Source of the DNA: Duganella aquatilis
GTDB lineage: Bacteria > Pseudomonadota > Gammaproteobacteria > Burkholderiales > Burkholderiaceae_D
Reading direction: 5' to 3'
DNA: 64,000 nucleotides
NCBI RefSeq assembly: GCF_009674565.1
Contig: NZ_WKJL01000001.1
Location: forward strand, 310,001 to 374,000
Part shown: positions 35,482-44,169 of the stretch, one piece after another
Position numbering within the stretch: position 1 is the stretch's first letter
Layout of the letters: each line of letters begins with the position of its first letter
Notes under the pieces: generated by a model
The model's input: the letters and a program-made list of their open reading frames with translations, nothing else
Database searches by the model: none
Told to the model about the DNA's origin: nothing
Position numbers and translations under genes: made by a program

Positions 35482-37701
35482 TCAGAAGCGGTAGTCGACC
35501 CGCACGTCCACCGTGCGTGGATCGCTTGGTACGGTCATGCCGAAACTGTCGATGGCAAGCGGGCGGACTTTGTTTTCGATGTTTTTCACGCGCGCCAGCA
35601 CGCTCCACTGCGCCTTGCGCGGCCGGTAGTGCAATGTGGCGTCGCTTTCGGTATAGGCGGGAATCCGGTATTGCAGCAGCTGCGTCGGCACGGCGATGAT
35701 GGAGGAGGCGCTCCTGCGGGAACGGAGGCCGGCCGCCAGCTCGCCATCCGGCAGCGCGAAGCTGTGCTCATAGCCCAGCGTCAGCGTATGCGCGGGCGAG
35801 CGGTCCAGCTTGTTGCCGGCCCAGTCATGCACGCTGTCGGGACTATAGCGGACGTAATGCGCATCCAGCAGCGCCGCCGCGTAGCTGACGCGGTCCTGCG
35901 GCGACAGCGCGAGCTGGCCTTCCGCCTCCAGCCCCTTGACGCTGGCCTCGCCCGCATTGGCGGTGACGAAACGCGGCGCACCGGCGACGATGGCGACGCC
36001 GGACAGCTGCAGGTTGCGGTAGTCGTAATGGAAGGCCGACAGATTCAGGCTGGCGCGGTTGTCCCAGAAGCGCGTCTTGACGCCGCCTTCGTAGGAGCGC
36101 ACGGTTTCCGGCTGGTAGATCAGGGTGTTCGAAGGCACCGCCAGCGCGGTCGGGCAGCCCAGGCCCAGTTGCACCGTGCCGGCCAGACAGCCGTCGTTAA
36201 AGCCGCCGGCCTTGTAGCCGGTGGCGACGGCGGCGTACAGCAGCGTGGCCGGCGCCAGGTCGTAATCGGCGCCCAGCCGCCACGTGGTCTGGTGCGTGCC
36301 CATGCTGGCGGCGTTCAGCAGCGCGAAGTCGGTGGCCGGATTGAATACCGCGCCCTGCTGGAAATTGGTGGAGCCGACGCGCGACTTGCGGTCGTCGGTG
36401 TAGCGCGCGCCGGCGGTGGCGCGCAGCTTGTCGCCCAGTCGATACGTGGCCTGGCCGAACAGCGCTTTGCTGGTGGCGATGGTCGGGCCGTGCGGGAAGA
36501 CGTAATACGGCGGCAGGCCAAGCGGCTGAAGATCGCGGAAGACATAGGTCTGCGACGATTGTTCGCGGAAGTAGTACAGGCCTGCCTGCGCGCTGAGCGG
36601 GCCGTCGCCATTGGTGGCGAGGCGCAGCTCGTGCGAATTCTGCGTATATTCGCCGCTGAAGTTCTGGCGCACGCCCAGCGCCAGCGTCGGCGCCACGCGG
36701 TAGTAGAAATTGGCCAGCGCATCGTGGTCGTAGCTGCGGTGCGAACCGGTGTAGTTCAGCGTCGCCGGCCCCAGATCCCAGGTCAGGTCGGCGCTGATGC
36801 CGGAGGTGGTCTTGTGGGCATAGCCTTGTTCCGGCGCCGCGTTCGGCGGCACGAAGCCGTTGGTCAGTTGCGCGCCGGCGCCGCTGCCATACCAGGCCGG
36901 CTTGCCGGCGGCGACACCGGTGTAGAAATTGGTGTCGGGGACGAAGCTGTCGTTGTTGTCGTCCACCCGGCTGTGGTCATAGCGCAGCAGCAGCGTGGCG
37001 TCGCGGTTGATTTTCAGTTTCGCGGACAGGCGCGCCGACAGGTCGTCGCGGTCCTTGCCCAGCGTGTGCGTGGTGTGCTGGCCGTTGGTCAGGTAGCTGT
37101 CGTGCTGGTTCCAGGCCACGGCGGCGCGCAGCGACAGCATGGCGCTGACCGGCACATTCAGCATGGCGCTGATCTTGCGGCTGTTGTAGTTGCCGATTTC
37201 CGTGGCCAGCCACGCTTCAAACCTGTTGACCGGCGCCTTGGAGATGACATTGACCACGCCAGCCGTGCTGTTACGGCCGTACAGGGTGCCCTGCGGGCCG
37301 CGCAGCATTTCCACGCGTTCGAGGTCGTAGAAGCTGAGATTCTGGATTTGCGGACGGGCGATGTAGATCCCGTCCAGCAGGAAGGCGGCCGAGGGATCGC
37401 CTTTTTCCGTGGTGTCCGCGTTGGAGACGCCGCGGATGGTGATGCGCAGGCCGTCGGCCAGGTTGTCCAGCTCCACATTCGGCAGGCGGGCGCCGATGCC
37501 GGACGGGTTGTCGATGCCGGCTTCGGTCAACTGGTCCGCCGACAGGGCGCTCATGGCCACCGGCGTTTTCGATTCCAGCGCCGGCGCGCGCTGGGCGGTG
37601 ACGCTGACTTCCGGGATTTGCGCGCGCGCCGTCGCCGCCAACATCATCGACAGGGACAGGATCAACAATTTTGGCGCGGCAGGCCCTTGTACATTCGTCA
37701 T
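35482..37701 (-). CDS. TonB-dependent outer-membrane receptor
   Basis: The protein has 739 residues. A signal peptide ends at about ARAQ, followed by a plug domain (LRITIRGVSN, LDGIYIARPQ, VEMLRGPQGTLYGRNSTAG) and a 22-strand barrel ending in an aromatic residue (VDYRF). Receptors of this type import siderophores, vitamins or sugar fragments using TonB energy; the ligand is unknown. There is no N-terminal signalling extension of the FecA type. It is the first gene of an operon with the hybrid kinase and cyclase, suggesting that uptake and sensing share a ligand. The 83-base region upstream is AT-rich and promoter-like. Confidence 0.92.
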   Translation of the reverse strand: MTNVQGPAAPKLLILSLSMMLAATARAQIPEVSVTAQRAPALESKTPVAMSALSADQLTEAGIDNPSGIGARLPNVELDNLADGLRITIRGVSNADTTEKGDPSAAFLLDGIYIARPQIQNLSFYDLERVEMLRGPQGTLYGRNSTAGVVNVISKAPVNRFEAWLATEIGNYNSRKISAMLNVPVSAMLSLRAAVAWNQHDSYLTNGQHTTHTLGKDRDDLSARLSAKLKINRDATLLLRYDHSRVDDNNDSFVPDTNFYTGVAAGKPAWYGSGAGAQLTNGFVPPNAAPEQGYAHKTTSGISADLTWDLGPATLNYTGSHRSYDHDALANFYYRVAPTLALGVRQNFSGEYTQNSHELRLATNGDGPLSAQAGLYYFREQSSQTYVFRDLQPLGLPPYYVFPHGPTIATSKALFGQATYRLGDKLRATAGARYTDDRKSRVGSTNFQQGAVFNPATDFALLNAASMGTHQTTWRLGADYDLAPATLLYAAVATGYKAGGFNDGCLAGTVQLGLGCPTALAVPSNTLIYQPETVRSYEGGVKTRFWDNRASLNLSAFHYDYRNLQLSGVAIVAGAPRFVTANAGEASVKGLEAEGQLALSPQDRVSYAAALLDAHYVRYSPDSVHDWAGNKLDRSPAHTLTLGYEHSFALPDGELAAGLRSRRSASSIIAVPTQLLQYRIPAYTESDATLHYRPRKAQWSVLARVKNIENKVRPLAIDSFGMTVPSDPRTVDVRVDYRF

Positions 37702-37784
37702 TGCTATTGCGTTGGAGATACAAAGCCTGAGAGTGTAGCAGGTTGGCTTGTCATATTGTAGTCACTAATGCAACTATATTTATT

Positions 37785-38285
37785 TTAGAGCACGATTAAA
37801 TTGCGTTGCCAGATGCTGTAGCAGAGACAGGTGGCGAAACTGACCCAGGCAATGTAGGGTATCAACAACAGTCCAGCCCAGCGGTCGCGCCGGCCGAAGG
37901 CGACGATGGTGGCGGCGATCAGCAGCCATAGCAGCACAATCTCGACGAAGGCCAAGGCGCCCCGGTGCCAGGCAAAGAACAGCCAGGTCCACAGGGCGTT
38001 GGCGGCCAGCTGCACCATGTACAGCGTGAATTCGGGACGGGCGCCGCCCGGGGCGCTGGCGCGCTGCGCGCGCCAGGCGGCGATCGCCATCAGCAGATAC
38101 AGGACGCTCCACGCGGGGCCGAACAGCCAGGCCGGCGGCGCCCAGGCCGGACGGTCCAGCTGCTGGTAAAAATCCGCCGCCTGCGCCGACGCATAGGCGC
38201 CGACGGCGGCGAACGCAAACGTCAGGACCAGCCAGCCGGCCAGCGCGGGGAGCTGCAACGGCCGGTGTTGCGCGATAGTGGACAT
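37785..38285 (-). CDS. tspO: TspO/MBR family tryptophan-rich sensory protein
   Basis: The protein has 166 residues and five membrane spans. The motifs PAWAPPAWLFGPAWSVLYLL and ALWTWLFFAWH are diagnostic for TspO/MBR. The start at 38285 follows GGAGGAT; a long upstream open extension is not TspO-like. Bacterial TspO binds porphyrins and modulates tetrapyrrole or stress responses at the membrane. It is divergent from a small orphan gene, with an inverted repeat in the 123-base gap. Confidence 0.92.
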   Translation of the reverse strand: MSTIAQHRPLQLPALAGWLVLTFAFAAVGAYASAQAADFYQQLDRPAWAPPAWLFGPAWSVLYLLMAIAAWRAQRASAPGGARPEFTLYMVQLAANALWTWLFFAWHRGALAFVEIVLLWLLIAATIVAFGRRDRWAGLLLIPYIAWVSFATCLCYSIWQRNLIVL

Positions 38286-38379
38286 GACGTATCCTCCAGA
38301 ACAGGTTTGCGGACATGGTGGCGGCAGTGCGCCGCAGCTTCTGTGCGCGCGCCAACCGATGAGCGATTTACCTGCCATA

Positions 38380-38396
38380 CTGTTGGCACCCAACAG
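38380..38396. promoter_or_regulatory. Inverted repeat CTGTTGG-CAC-CCAACAG between tspO and a small gene
   Basis: A perfect 7-bp inverted repeat with a 3-base centre ends just before the AAGGAG of the small gene at 38409. It could be an operator for a dimeric regulator, or a small hairpin controlling translation of that gene. It is about 95 bases upstream of the divergent tspO start. Confidence 0.4.
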
Positions 38397-38408
38397 AAGG
38401 AGATTGCC

Positions 38409-38627
38409 ATGCCGTTTTACAAAGTCTGGTACAAGGATCAGGAAGAGCCACTGGAGTTTTCGACCGCCGGCCGCTATAGCGAAGAACAGATCGTCGAGCA
38501 CCTTTTCGCCCACGAGCGGATCGCGGCGGCAGCGCCGGGATCGACCCTGAAGGAACGTATCGCCGGCAGCGGCCTGGCGCCGGTGCGCTATACCGAGGAC
38601 GAGAGCGAGATCAGCACCATCGCCTGA
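38409..38627 (+). CDS. Small uncharacterised soluble protein
   Basis: The protein has 72 residues, is acidic and has no membrane span or signal peptide. GAAGGAG lies about eight bases before the ATG, which supports translation. The sequence begins MPFYKVWYKDQEEPLEF and ends with an acidic EDESEIST tail. I do not recognise a family. It sits alone between tspO and the SDR gene. The immediate upstream inverted repeat suggests separate control. Confidence 0.6.
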   Translation: MPFYKVWYKDQEEPLEFSTAGRYSEEQIVEHLFAHERIAAAAPGSTLKERIAGSGLAPVRYTEDESEISTIA

Positions 38628-38732
38628 ACGCCATCTTCAAGCTGGCGTTGAAGGTCATTCAAGGGCCGGACCAATTATCGGCACGCTGAAGGACGCGCAG
38701 AATGGATGCACTACTTTTAACGGGAGTGCATC

Positions 38733-39428
38733 GTGAAGAATCAGCTTGTGGTGGTAATTGGAGGCTTGTCCGGCATCGGACAGGCAGTGGCGGAGCAGGC
38801 CGCAGCGGCCGGCGCACGCGTGATCGCGGCTGGCCGCCGCCAGGCGCCGGCCGGGCTGTCGCCGCAGATTCAGGCAGCGCAGCTGGATCTGACCGATGAC
38901 GCGGCCGTCCGCCGCTTCTTCGAGCAGATCGGCGCCTTCGATCACCTGGTGGTGACATCCGGTCCGGTGATCGCATCCAGCCGTCTGGCGGACCTGGCGC
39001 CGGAAGCCGCGATGGCGGCCTTCAACGTCAAGGTGTTCGGCCAGATGCGCGCCGTCAAGCACGCGGCGCGTTATCTGAAGGCGGGCGGCTCGGTCACCCT
39101 GACTTCCGGCCTGCTGGCGCGTAAAGCCGTACCGGGCGCATTGGTGAAAGCGGCCATGAACGCCGCCGTCGAATCCATGGGCAAGACGCTGGCCAGGGAA
39201 CTGGCGCCATTGCGCGTCAACGTGGTCAGCCCCGGCATGGTGGAAACCGGCATGTGGGGCGAGATGAGCGACGCCGAACGCGGTGCGATGGCGCAGCGCG
39301 CCGGCGCCGGCCTGCCGGTGGGACGCGTCGGCCAGCCGGACGATCTGGCGCAAGCCTATCTGATGCTGATGCAGAACGGCTTCATGACCGGCGCCGTGGT
39401 GGACGTGGACGGCGGAGGCCTGTTATGA
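38733..39428 (+). CDS. Atypical short-chain dehydrogenase/reductase lacking the catalytic tyrosine
   Basis: The protein has 231 residues. The start is GTG with GGGAG about eight bases upstream. The Rossmann motif GGLSGIG (residues about 10-16) and AGRR suggest NADP(H) binding. The usual Y-x-x-x-K is replaced: the segment reads VPGALVKAAM, so the lysine is kept but the tyrosine position is glycine. The C-terminus ends with the common TGAVVDVDGGGLL. It may act as a non-catalytic or unusual reductase. The stop overlaps the start of a Tat-exported deacetylase by four bases, so the two are coupled. Confidence 0.82.
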   Translation: MKNQLVVVIGGLSGIGQAVAEQAAAAGARVIAAGRRQAPAGLSPQIQAAQLDLTDDAAVRRFFEQIGAFDHLVVTSGPVIASSRLADLAPEAAMAAFNVKVFGQMRAVKHAARYLKAGGSVTLTSGLLARKAVPGALVKAAMNAAVESMGKTLARELAPLRVNVVSPGMVETGMWGEMSDAERGAMAQRAGAGLPVGRVGQPDDLAQAYLMLMQNGFMTGAVVDVDGGGLL

Positions 39429-40423
39429 GCGCCGATCTGACGCAGCGCCGGCGTTTCCTGGCGCAGGCTGCCACCGGTGCGGTGGCTGGTGCGGCGGTCC
39501 TGGCGGCCGGCGCCACCGGTGCGGCCGATGCCCTGGCCGGTGCGCAGGCGCAGACTGCCACGGCGCCCGGCGCCTTCTGGCCGGACGGCGCGCGGATGGT
39601 GATTTCCATCTCGATGCAGTTCGAAGCCGGCGGCCAGCCGCCGAAAGGCGCCGATTCGCCTTTCCCCAAGGTCGACTTCCCGGCCAGCATAAAATCCGAT
39701 CCGGTGGCGAATACCTGGTTTGCCTATGGCTACCGCGAAGGCGTGCCGCGCATGCTGGACTTGTGGGACAAGCATGGCGTCAAGGTCACCTCGCACATGA
39801 TCGGCGAGGCGGCGCAGCGCCATCCTGAGCTGGCGCGCGAGATCGTGAAGCGCGGCCATGAAGCGTCCGGCCACGGCCCGCGCTGGAGCTCCCAGTACGC
39901 GATGAACCGCAACGACGAACGCGCCTTCCTGATCGCCGGCCGCGACATGGTGCAGCAGGCCACCGGCGAACGCACGGTGGGTTACAACTGCAACTGGCTG
40001 CGGCGCGGGCCGAACACGCTGTCGCTGCTGCAGGAACTGGGCTTCGCCTACCACATCGATGACGTCAGCCGCGACGAACCGTTCATCGAGCAGGTGAACG
40101 GCAAGGACTTCGTGGTGGTGCCCTACACGCTGCGCAATAACGACATCGTGCTGATCGAAGGCCGCAACTATTCGCCGCAGCAGTTCCTCGACCAGATCAA
40201 GGGCGAGTTCGACCAGCTGTACGAGGAGGCGGGCAAGCGCCGCCGCATGATGTCGATCAGCGCCCATGACCGCATCAGCGGCACGCCGCAAATGGTGCGG
40301 GTGTGGGACGAATTCCTCACCTACGCCCGCAGCAAGGCCGGTGTGGCCTTCATGCGCAAGGACGACATCGCCCGCTACGCGCTGGCCAGTCCGCTGACCT
40401 TGCGCGAGCAGGAAACCATCTGA
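39425..40423 (+). CDS. Tat-exported polysaccharide deacetylase-family protein (PuuE-like)
   Basis: The protein has 332 residues. The N-terminus QRRRFLAQAATG followed by a hydrophobic stretch is a twin-arginine signal, so the folded protein is exported. The body is a NodB-homology/PuuE-like domain: SISMQFEAGG, the histidine motif GHEASGHGPRW, and the C-terminal MMSISAHDR segment. Relatives deacetylate polysaccharides or open allantoin-like rings. The usual TFDDG motif is not visible, which favours the PuuE-like branch. It is coupled to the SDR gene, and its stop abuts the end of the convergent permease gene. Confidence 0.82.
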   Translation: MSADLTQRRRFLAQAATGAVAGAAVLAAGATGAADALAGAQAQTATAPGAFWPDGARMVISISMQFEAGGQPPKGADSPFPKVDFPASIKSDPVANTWFAYGYREGVPRMLDLWDKHGVKVTSHMIGEAAQRHPELAREIVKRGHEASGHGPRWSSQYAMNRNDERAFLIAGRDMVQQATGERTVGYNCNWLRRGPNTLSLLQELGFAYHIDDVSRDEPFIEQVNGKDFVVVPYTLRNNDIVLIEGRNYSPQQFLDQIKGEFDQLYEEAGKRRRMMSISAHDRISGTPQMVRVWDEFLTYARSKAGVAFMRKDDIARYALASPLTLREQETI

Positions 40424-41755
40424 TCAGCCCTGGCGGCGCAGCTTGTAGCCGATGGCCAGCGCCGCCAGCCAGGCTGGAATCAGATAGACGGACAGTTGCA
40501 GGTCCGGCGTCACATACATCACCACCAGGATCGCGGCCAGGAAGGCCAGGCACAGGTAATTGGTGAACGGGTAGCCCAGGCTGCGGAACTGCGTCGGCTG
40601 GCCGGCGGCCTTTTTCTGCGCGCGGAAACGCAGGTGTATCCAGCTGATCAAGCCCCAGTTGATGATCAGCGCCGACACCACGAGCCCCATCAGGAAGCCG
40701 AAGGCCTTGGCCGGCATGAAGTAGTTGACCGCCACGCACACGCCGGTGGCCAGCGCCGACACGCCGAGCGCCGTCAGCGGCACGCCGCGCGCGCTGACCT
40801 TGAGCAGCGCCTGCGGCGCGTTGCCCTGTTTGGCCAGACCGTACAGCATGCGGGTGTTGGCGTAGACGCCGCTGTTATACACCGACAGCGCCGCCGTCAG
40901 CACCACCACGTTCAGCACATGGGCCACCGCGTTGCTGTTCAGGGCGTGGAAGATCAGCACGAACGGGCTGCCGCCGCTGACCACTTTCTGCCATGGGTAC
41001 AGCGACAACAGGATCGCCAGCGCGCCGATGTAGAAGATCAGGATGCGGTAGATGGCCTGGTTGGTGGCCTTGGGAATGGTGTGCGATGGATTGTCCGCTT
41101 CGGCGGCGGTGATGCCGATCAGTTCCAGCCCGCCGAAGGAGAACATGATGACCGCCATGGCCATCACCAGGCCGCCGATCCCGTTGGGGAAGAAGCCGCC
41201 GTGCTGCCACAGGTTGGCCACCGTGGCCTGCGGACCAGCGTCGCCGGAGACCAGCAGGTAGGCGCCGAAGCCGATCATGCCGACAATCGCCATCACCTTG
41301 ATGATGGCGAACCAGAATTCCATCTCGCCGAAGGCCTTCACGTTGAACAGGCTGATGGCGTTGATGATGACGAAGAAGCCCAGCGCCGACACCCAGGTCG
41401 GCAGTTCCGGCCACCAGTATTGAACGTAGATGCCGACCGCGGACAGTTCGGCCATGCTGACCAGGACATACAGCACCCAGTAGTTCCAGCCCGCCATGAA
41501 GCCGGCCCAGTGGCCGCAGTATTTGTCGGCGAAGTAGCTGAAGGAGCCGGCCACCGGCTCGTCGACCACCATTTCACCCAGCTGGCGCATGATGAAGAAG
41601 GCGATCAGCCCGGCCACGCCATAGCCCAGCAATACGGACGGACCGGCCATCTGGATGGTCTGCGCGATGCCGAGGAACAGGCCGGTGCCGATGGCGCCGC
41701 CCAGCGCGATCAACTGAATATGCCGGCTTTTCAGGCCGCGCTTAAGTTCACTCAT
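40424..41755 (-). CDS. aroP: Aromatic amino acid permease-like transporter (AroP/PheP group)
   Basis: The protein has 443 residues and twelve membrane spans. Long stretches resemble E. coli AroP, including LKRGLKSRHIQLIALGGAIG at the N-terminus, FGGLELIGITAAEADNP and ALSVYNSGVYANTRMLYGLA. It imports aromatic or related amino acids by proton symport. It ends exactly where the Tat deacetylase gene ends and is divergent from the cyanophycinase gene across 118 bases. Its specificity within the AroP/PheP/ProY group is not certain. Confidence 0.83.
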   Translation of the reverse strand: MSELKRGLKSRHIQLIALGGAIGTGLFLGIAQTIQMAGPSVLLGYGVAGLIAFFIMRQLGEMVVDEPVAGSFSYFADKYCGHWAGFMAGWNYWVLYVLVSMAELSAVGIYVQYWWPELPTWVSALGFFVIINAISLFNVKAFGEMEFWFAIIKVMAIVGMIGFGAYLLVSGDAGPQATVANLWQHGGFFPNGIGGLVMAMAVIMFSFGGLELIGITAAEADNPSHTIPKATNQAIYRILIFYIGALAILLSLYPWQKVVSGGSPFVLIFHALNSNAVAHVLNVVVLTAALSVYNSGVYANTRMLYGLAKQGNAPQALLKVSARGVPLTALGVSALATGVCVAVNYFMPAKAFGFLMGLVVSALIINWGLISWIHLRFRAQKKAAGQPTQFRSLGYPFTNYLCLAFLAAILVVMYVTPDLQLSVYLIPAWLAALAIGYKLRRQG

Positions 41756-41873
41756 CTGCTTTCCTGTGCGAAATTAAAAGTTGATTCTCGCACAACCCGG
41801 CTCTCCTGGACGTAATTCGCGTTTGAGCACGACAGATTATAATTGCGAGGAATATCAAGACGAGGAAGATCGT

Positions 41874-43094
41874 ATGACGAGTTTTGTGAAAGCGCTGCGC
41901 CTGGTGTGCGTATCGTTGCTGGCGCTGTGCGTGCAGGTTTCCCATGCCGCCGACGCGCCGCCCAAGGGCAATCTGCTGATCGCCGGCGGCGCGGTGCGCA
42001 GCGACAACGGCGAGGTCTGGACCCGCCTGGTGGAACTGGCGGGCGGCAAGGGCGCGCGCATCGCGGTGATGCCCAGTGCCGCCGGCAATCCGCTGCGCTC
42101 CGGCACCAACCTGGTCGCCACGCTGAACAAATACGGCGCCTCGGCCTTCGCGGTGCCGGTGGGCGTGCGCTTCAAGGACCGTGACTATACTAAAGACGCC
42201 GAAGATCCGGCGCTGGCCAAGGCCATCCGCGAGGCGGGCGGCGTCTACTTCGCCGGCGGCGACCAGGGCCTGATCACCAAGGCGCTGGTGCGTCCGGACG
42301 GCAGCCGCACCGCCGTGCTGCAGGCGATCTGGGATGTCTATCAAAACGGTGGCGTGATCGGCGGCAGCAGCGCCGGCGCCGCCATCATGAGCGCCACCAT
42401 GTATTACGAAGCCAGGACCGTGCTCGGCACCCTGAGCGTGGGCGTCAACGACGGCCAGGAGCTGGCGCCGGGCCTGGGCTTCGTCGGCAAGGACCTGTTC
42501 GTCGACCAGCACCTGCTGGCGCGCGGCCGCTTCGCGCGCATGCTGCCGGCGATGCTGAAAAAGGGCTACAAGCAGGGCCTGGGCATCGATGAAAACACGG
42601 CAGTCATCATCAACGGCAAGCGCGAGGTGGAGGTGATCGGCTACCAGGGCGCGCTGCTGCTGGATCTGGCGCAGGCCACCACCAACGGCAGCGAGAAGGA
42701 TTTCAACCTGTCGAACGCCCGCATCAGCTACCTGGATCGCGGCGACCGCTACAACCTGCTGACGCGAGAATACACGCCGTCGGCCGATAAAAAGGACGGC
42801 AAGCTCGATCCGGCCAATCCCTACCTGGACGAGCAGGTGTATTCGGCCGATATGCTGGGCCATAACACCGTGCTGGTGATGATGGAAAAGCTGATCAACA
42901 ACTCGCGCAATGAAGCGATCGGCATCGCCACGGCGGCGCCGGGCGATCCGCGCCAGGACCTGGGCTTCGAGTTCAAGCTGACCAGGGAGGCCGGCAGCAT
43001 CGGCTACGAATCGGCCACGTCGGACGCCTACACCATCCTGAATCTGCGCATGGACGTGCGTCCGCTGAAGATCACGCAGCCCTGGTATCGGTAA
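41874..43094 (+). CDS. Exported cyanophycinase
   Basis: The protein has 406 residues. The N-terminus (about 1-25, ending VSHAAD) is a cleavable signal peptide, so this is a periplasmic or extracellular form. The serine-peptidase S51 active site is visible: FAGGDQ (Q131), nucleophile S166 in GGSSAG, and DQHLLARGRFARM. It cleaves cyanophycin (Asp-Arg polymer) to beta-Asp-Arg dipeptides. GAGGAAG lies just before the ATG; the frame opens earlier but without signal-peptide sense. The divergent amino acid permease could take up breakdown products, although that is inference. No cyanophycin synthetase gene is in the window. Confidence 0.88.
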   Translation: MTSFVKALRLVCVSLLALCVQVSHAADAPPKGNLLIAGGAVRSDNGEVWTRLVELAGGKGARIAVMPSAAGNPLRSGTNLVATLNKYGASAFAVPVGVRFKDRDYTKDAEDPALAKAIREAGGVYFAGGDQGLITKALVRPDGSRTAVLQAIWDVYQNGGVIGGSSAGAAIMSATMYYEARTVLGTLSVGVNDGQELAPGLGFVGKDLFVDQHLLARGRFARMLPAMLKKGYKQGLGIDENTAVIINGKREVEVIGYQGALLLDLAQATTNGSEKDFNLSNARISYLDRGDRYNLLTREYTPSADKKDGKLDPANPYLDEQVYSADMLGHNTVLVMMEKLINNSRNEAIGIATAAPGDPRQDLGFEFKLTREAGSIGYESATSDAYTILNLRMDVRPLKITQPWYR

Positions 43095-43173
43095 TTCTCT
43101 TACGGGTAACTACTAAGTTCACAGCGGTGGGAAATGTACGTATGCTTGCGTTTTCTAAAAATACGAGACATGC

Positions 43174-44073
43174 ATGACATCAGGTGATTCGGTTTCGGCC
43201 GACATGGCGTTCGTCCAATCGGCGCTGGGACGCGTTTTGGCCGGGGTGCTGGCCGAAGGTTCCGCCTCCCATCGCAGCATCGCGGACTACCTGATGCGCA
43301 ATCCCATGCGCGGCACCGCGCTCAAGATCGAGGAGATGGCCGAAGGCTGTCAGGTCTCCACCGCCACCATCAGCCGCTTCGCCCGCGACATCGGCTTCGC
43401 CAGCTATGGCGCCATGCGCAGCGCGCTGGCCGAAACGCTGCATTCGGCCATGCAGCCGGTCGAAAAACTCCGCTCCTCCATCGCCCGCCGCAACGGCGCG
43501 TTGTCGCCCGGCGAGGCCAGCATGGAATATGCGCGCGCCAACCTGGCCACCACCCACGGTGGCCTGACGCAGCAGGCGCTGGACGATGTGGCGCGCAAGA
43601 TCAGCGGCGCGCGCACCGTGTACGTGCTGGGACTGGGCATGTCGTCCTGCTTCGCCTCGATGCTGGCGCTGCATCTGCAGCCGTTTTGCCAGCACGTGGT
43701 GGAGATGGCAGGGCCGGGCGGCACCGAGATCGCCGCCGGCCATCTGGTGCATATCGGCCGCGACGACGTGCTGGTGGCGTTCTCCTTTCCGCGCTACGGC
43801 GCGGACGGCATGCGCCTGGCCCAGTTTGCGCGCAGCCACAAGGCGGTGGTGGTGGCGATTACCGACGTGCCGTCGGCGCCGATGGTGGCGCTGTCAGACC
43901 ACGTGCTGTACGCCAGCGCCGCCCACGGCGTGCTGCCCAGCAGCGGCGTGGCCACGGTGGCGGTGATCGAGGCGCTGGTGGTGTCGCTGATGGTGTCCAA
44001 CAAGGCCAACGTCAAAAAGGCGGCGCGGCTCAGCGAGGCGGTCGCCGGATACCTGGTCGGCCCGGGTGTTTAG
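43174..44073 (+). CDS. MurR/RpiR-family regulator with SIS sugar-phosphate domain
   Basis: The protein has 299 residues. The N-terminal helix-turn-helix (LKIEEMAEGCQVSTATISRFARDIGF) is followed by a SIS domain (about 130-265; ARTVYVLGLGMSSCFASML). SIS-domain regulators sense phosphorylated sugars. The neighbours are a cyanophycinase upstream and a GH92 mannosidase downstream, either of which could be a target. A palindrome covers the -35 of the GH92 promoter 30 bases after this gene's stop. The ribosome-binding site is weak, and M11 (43204) is an alternative start. Confidence 0.86.
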   Translation: MTSGDSVSADMAFVQSALGRVLAGVLAEGSASHRSIADYLMRNPMRGTALKIEEMAEGCQVSTATISRFARDIGFASYGAMRSALAETLHSAMQPVEKLRSSIARRNGALSPGEASMEYARANLATTHGGLTQQALDDVARKISGARTVYVLGLGMSSCFASMLALHLQPFCQHVVEMAGPGGTEIAAGHLVHIGRDDVLVAFSFPRYGADGMRLAQFARSHKAVVVAITDVPSAPMVALSDHVLYASAAHGVLPSSGVATVAVIEALVVSLMVSNKANVKKAARLSEAVAGYLVGPGV

Positions 44074-44102
44074 CTGATTTACTAAACATTTGCCCCTTGT
44101 GT

Positions 44103-44141
44103 GGTCTATCGATTGACCGCCGGGTGGGCAAGCGCTATAAA
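44103..44141 (+). promoter_or_regulatory. Strong sigma-70-type promoter with overlapping palindromic operator before GH92
   Basis: TTGACC (44113-44118) and TATAAA (44136-44141) are separated by 17 bases, each matching 5 of 6 consensus positions. The -35 is embedded in GGTCTATCGATTGACC (44103-44118), which is palindromic at 14 of 16 positions around ATCGAT. A repressor bound there would exclude RNA polymerase. The GH92 start codon is 29 bases after the -10. Confidence 0.65.
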
Positions 44142-44169
44142 GTCGGATCGTCTTTAGAGCGGATGCTGA

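Noticed and set aside
38627..38649. AACGCCA...TGGCGTT hairpin after the 72-residue gene as a terminator
   Set aside because: The stem is only 7 bp with a 9-base loop and no T-tract follows.
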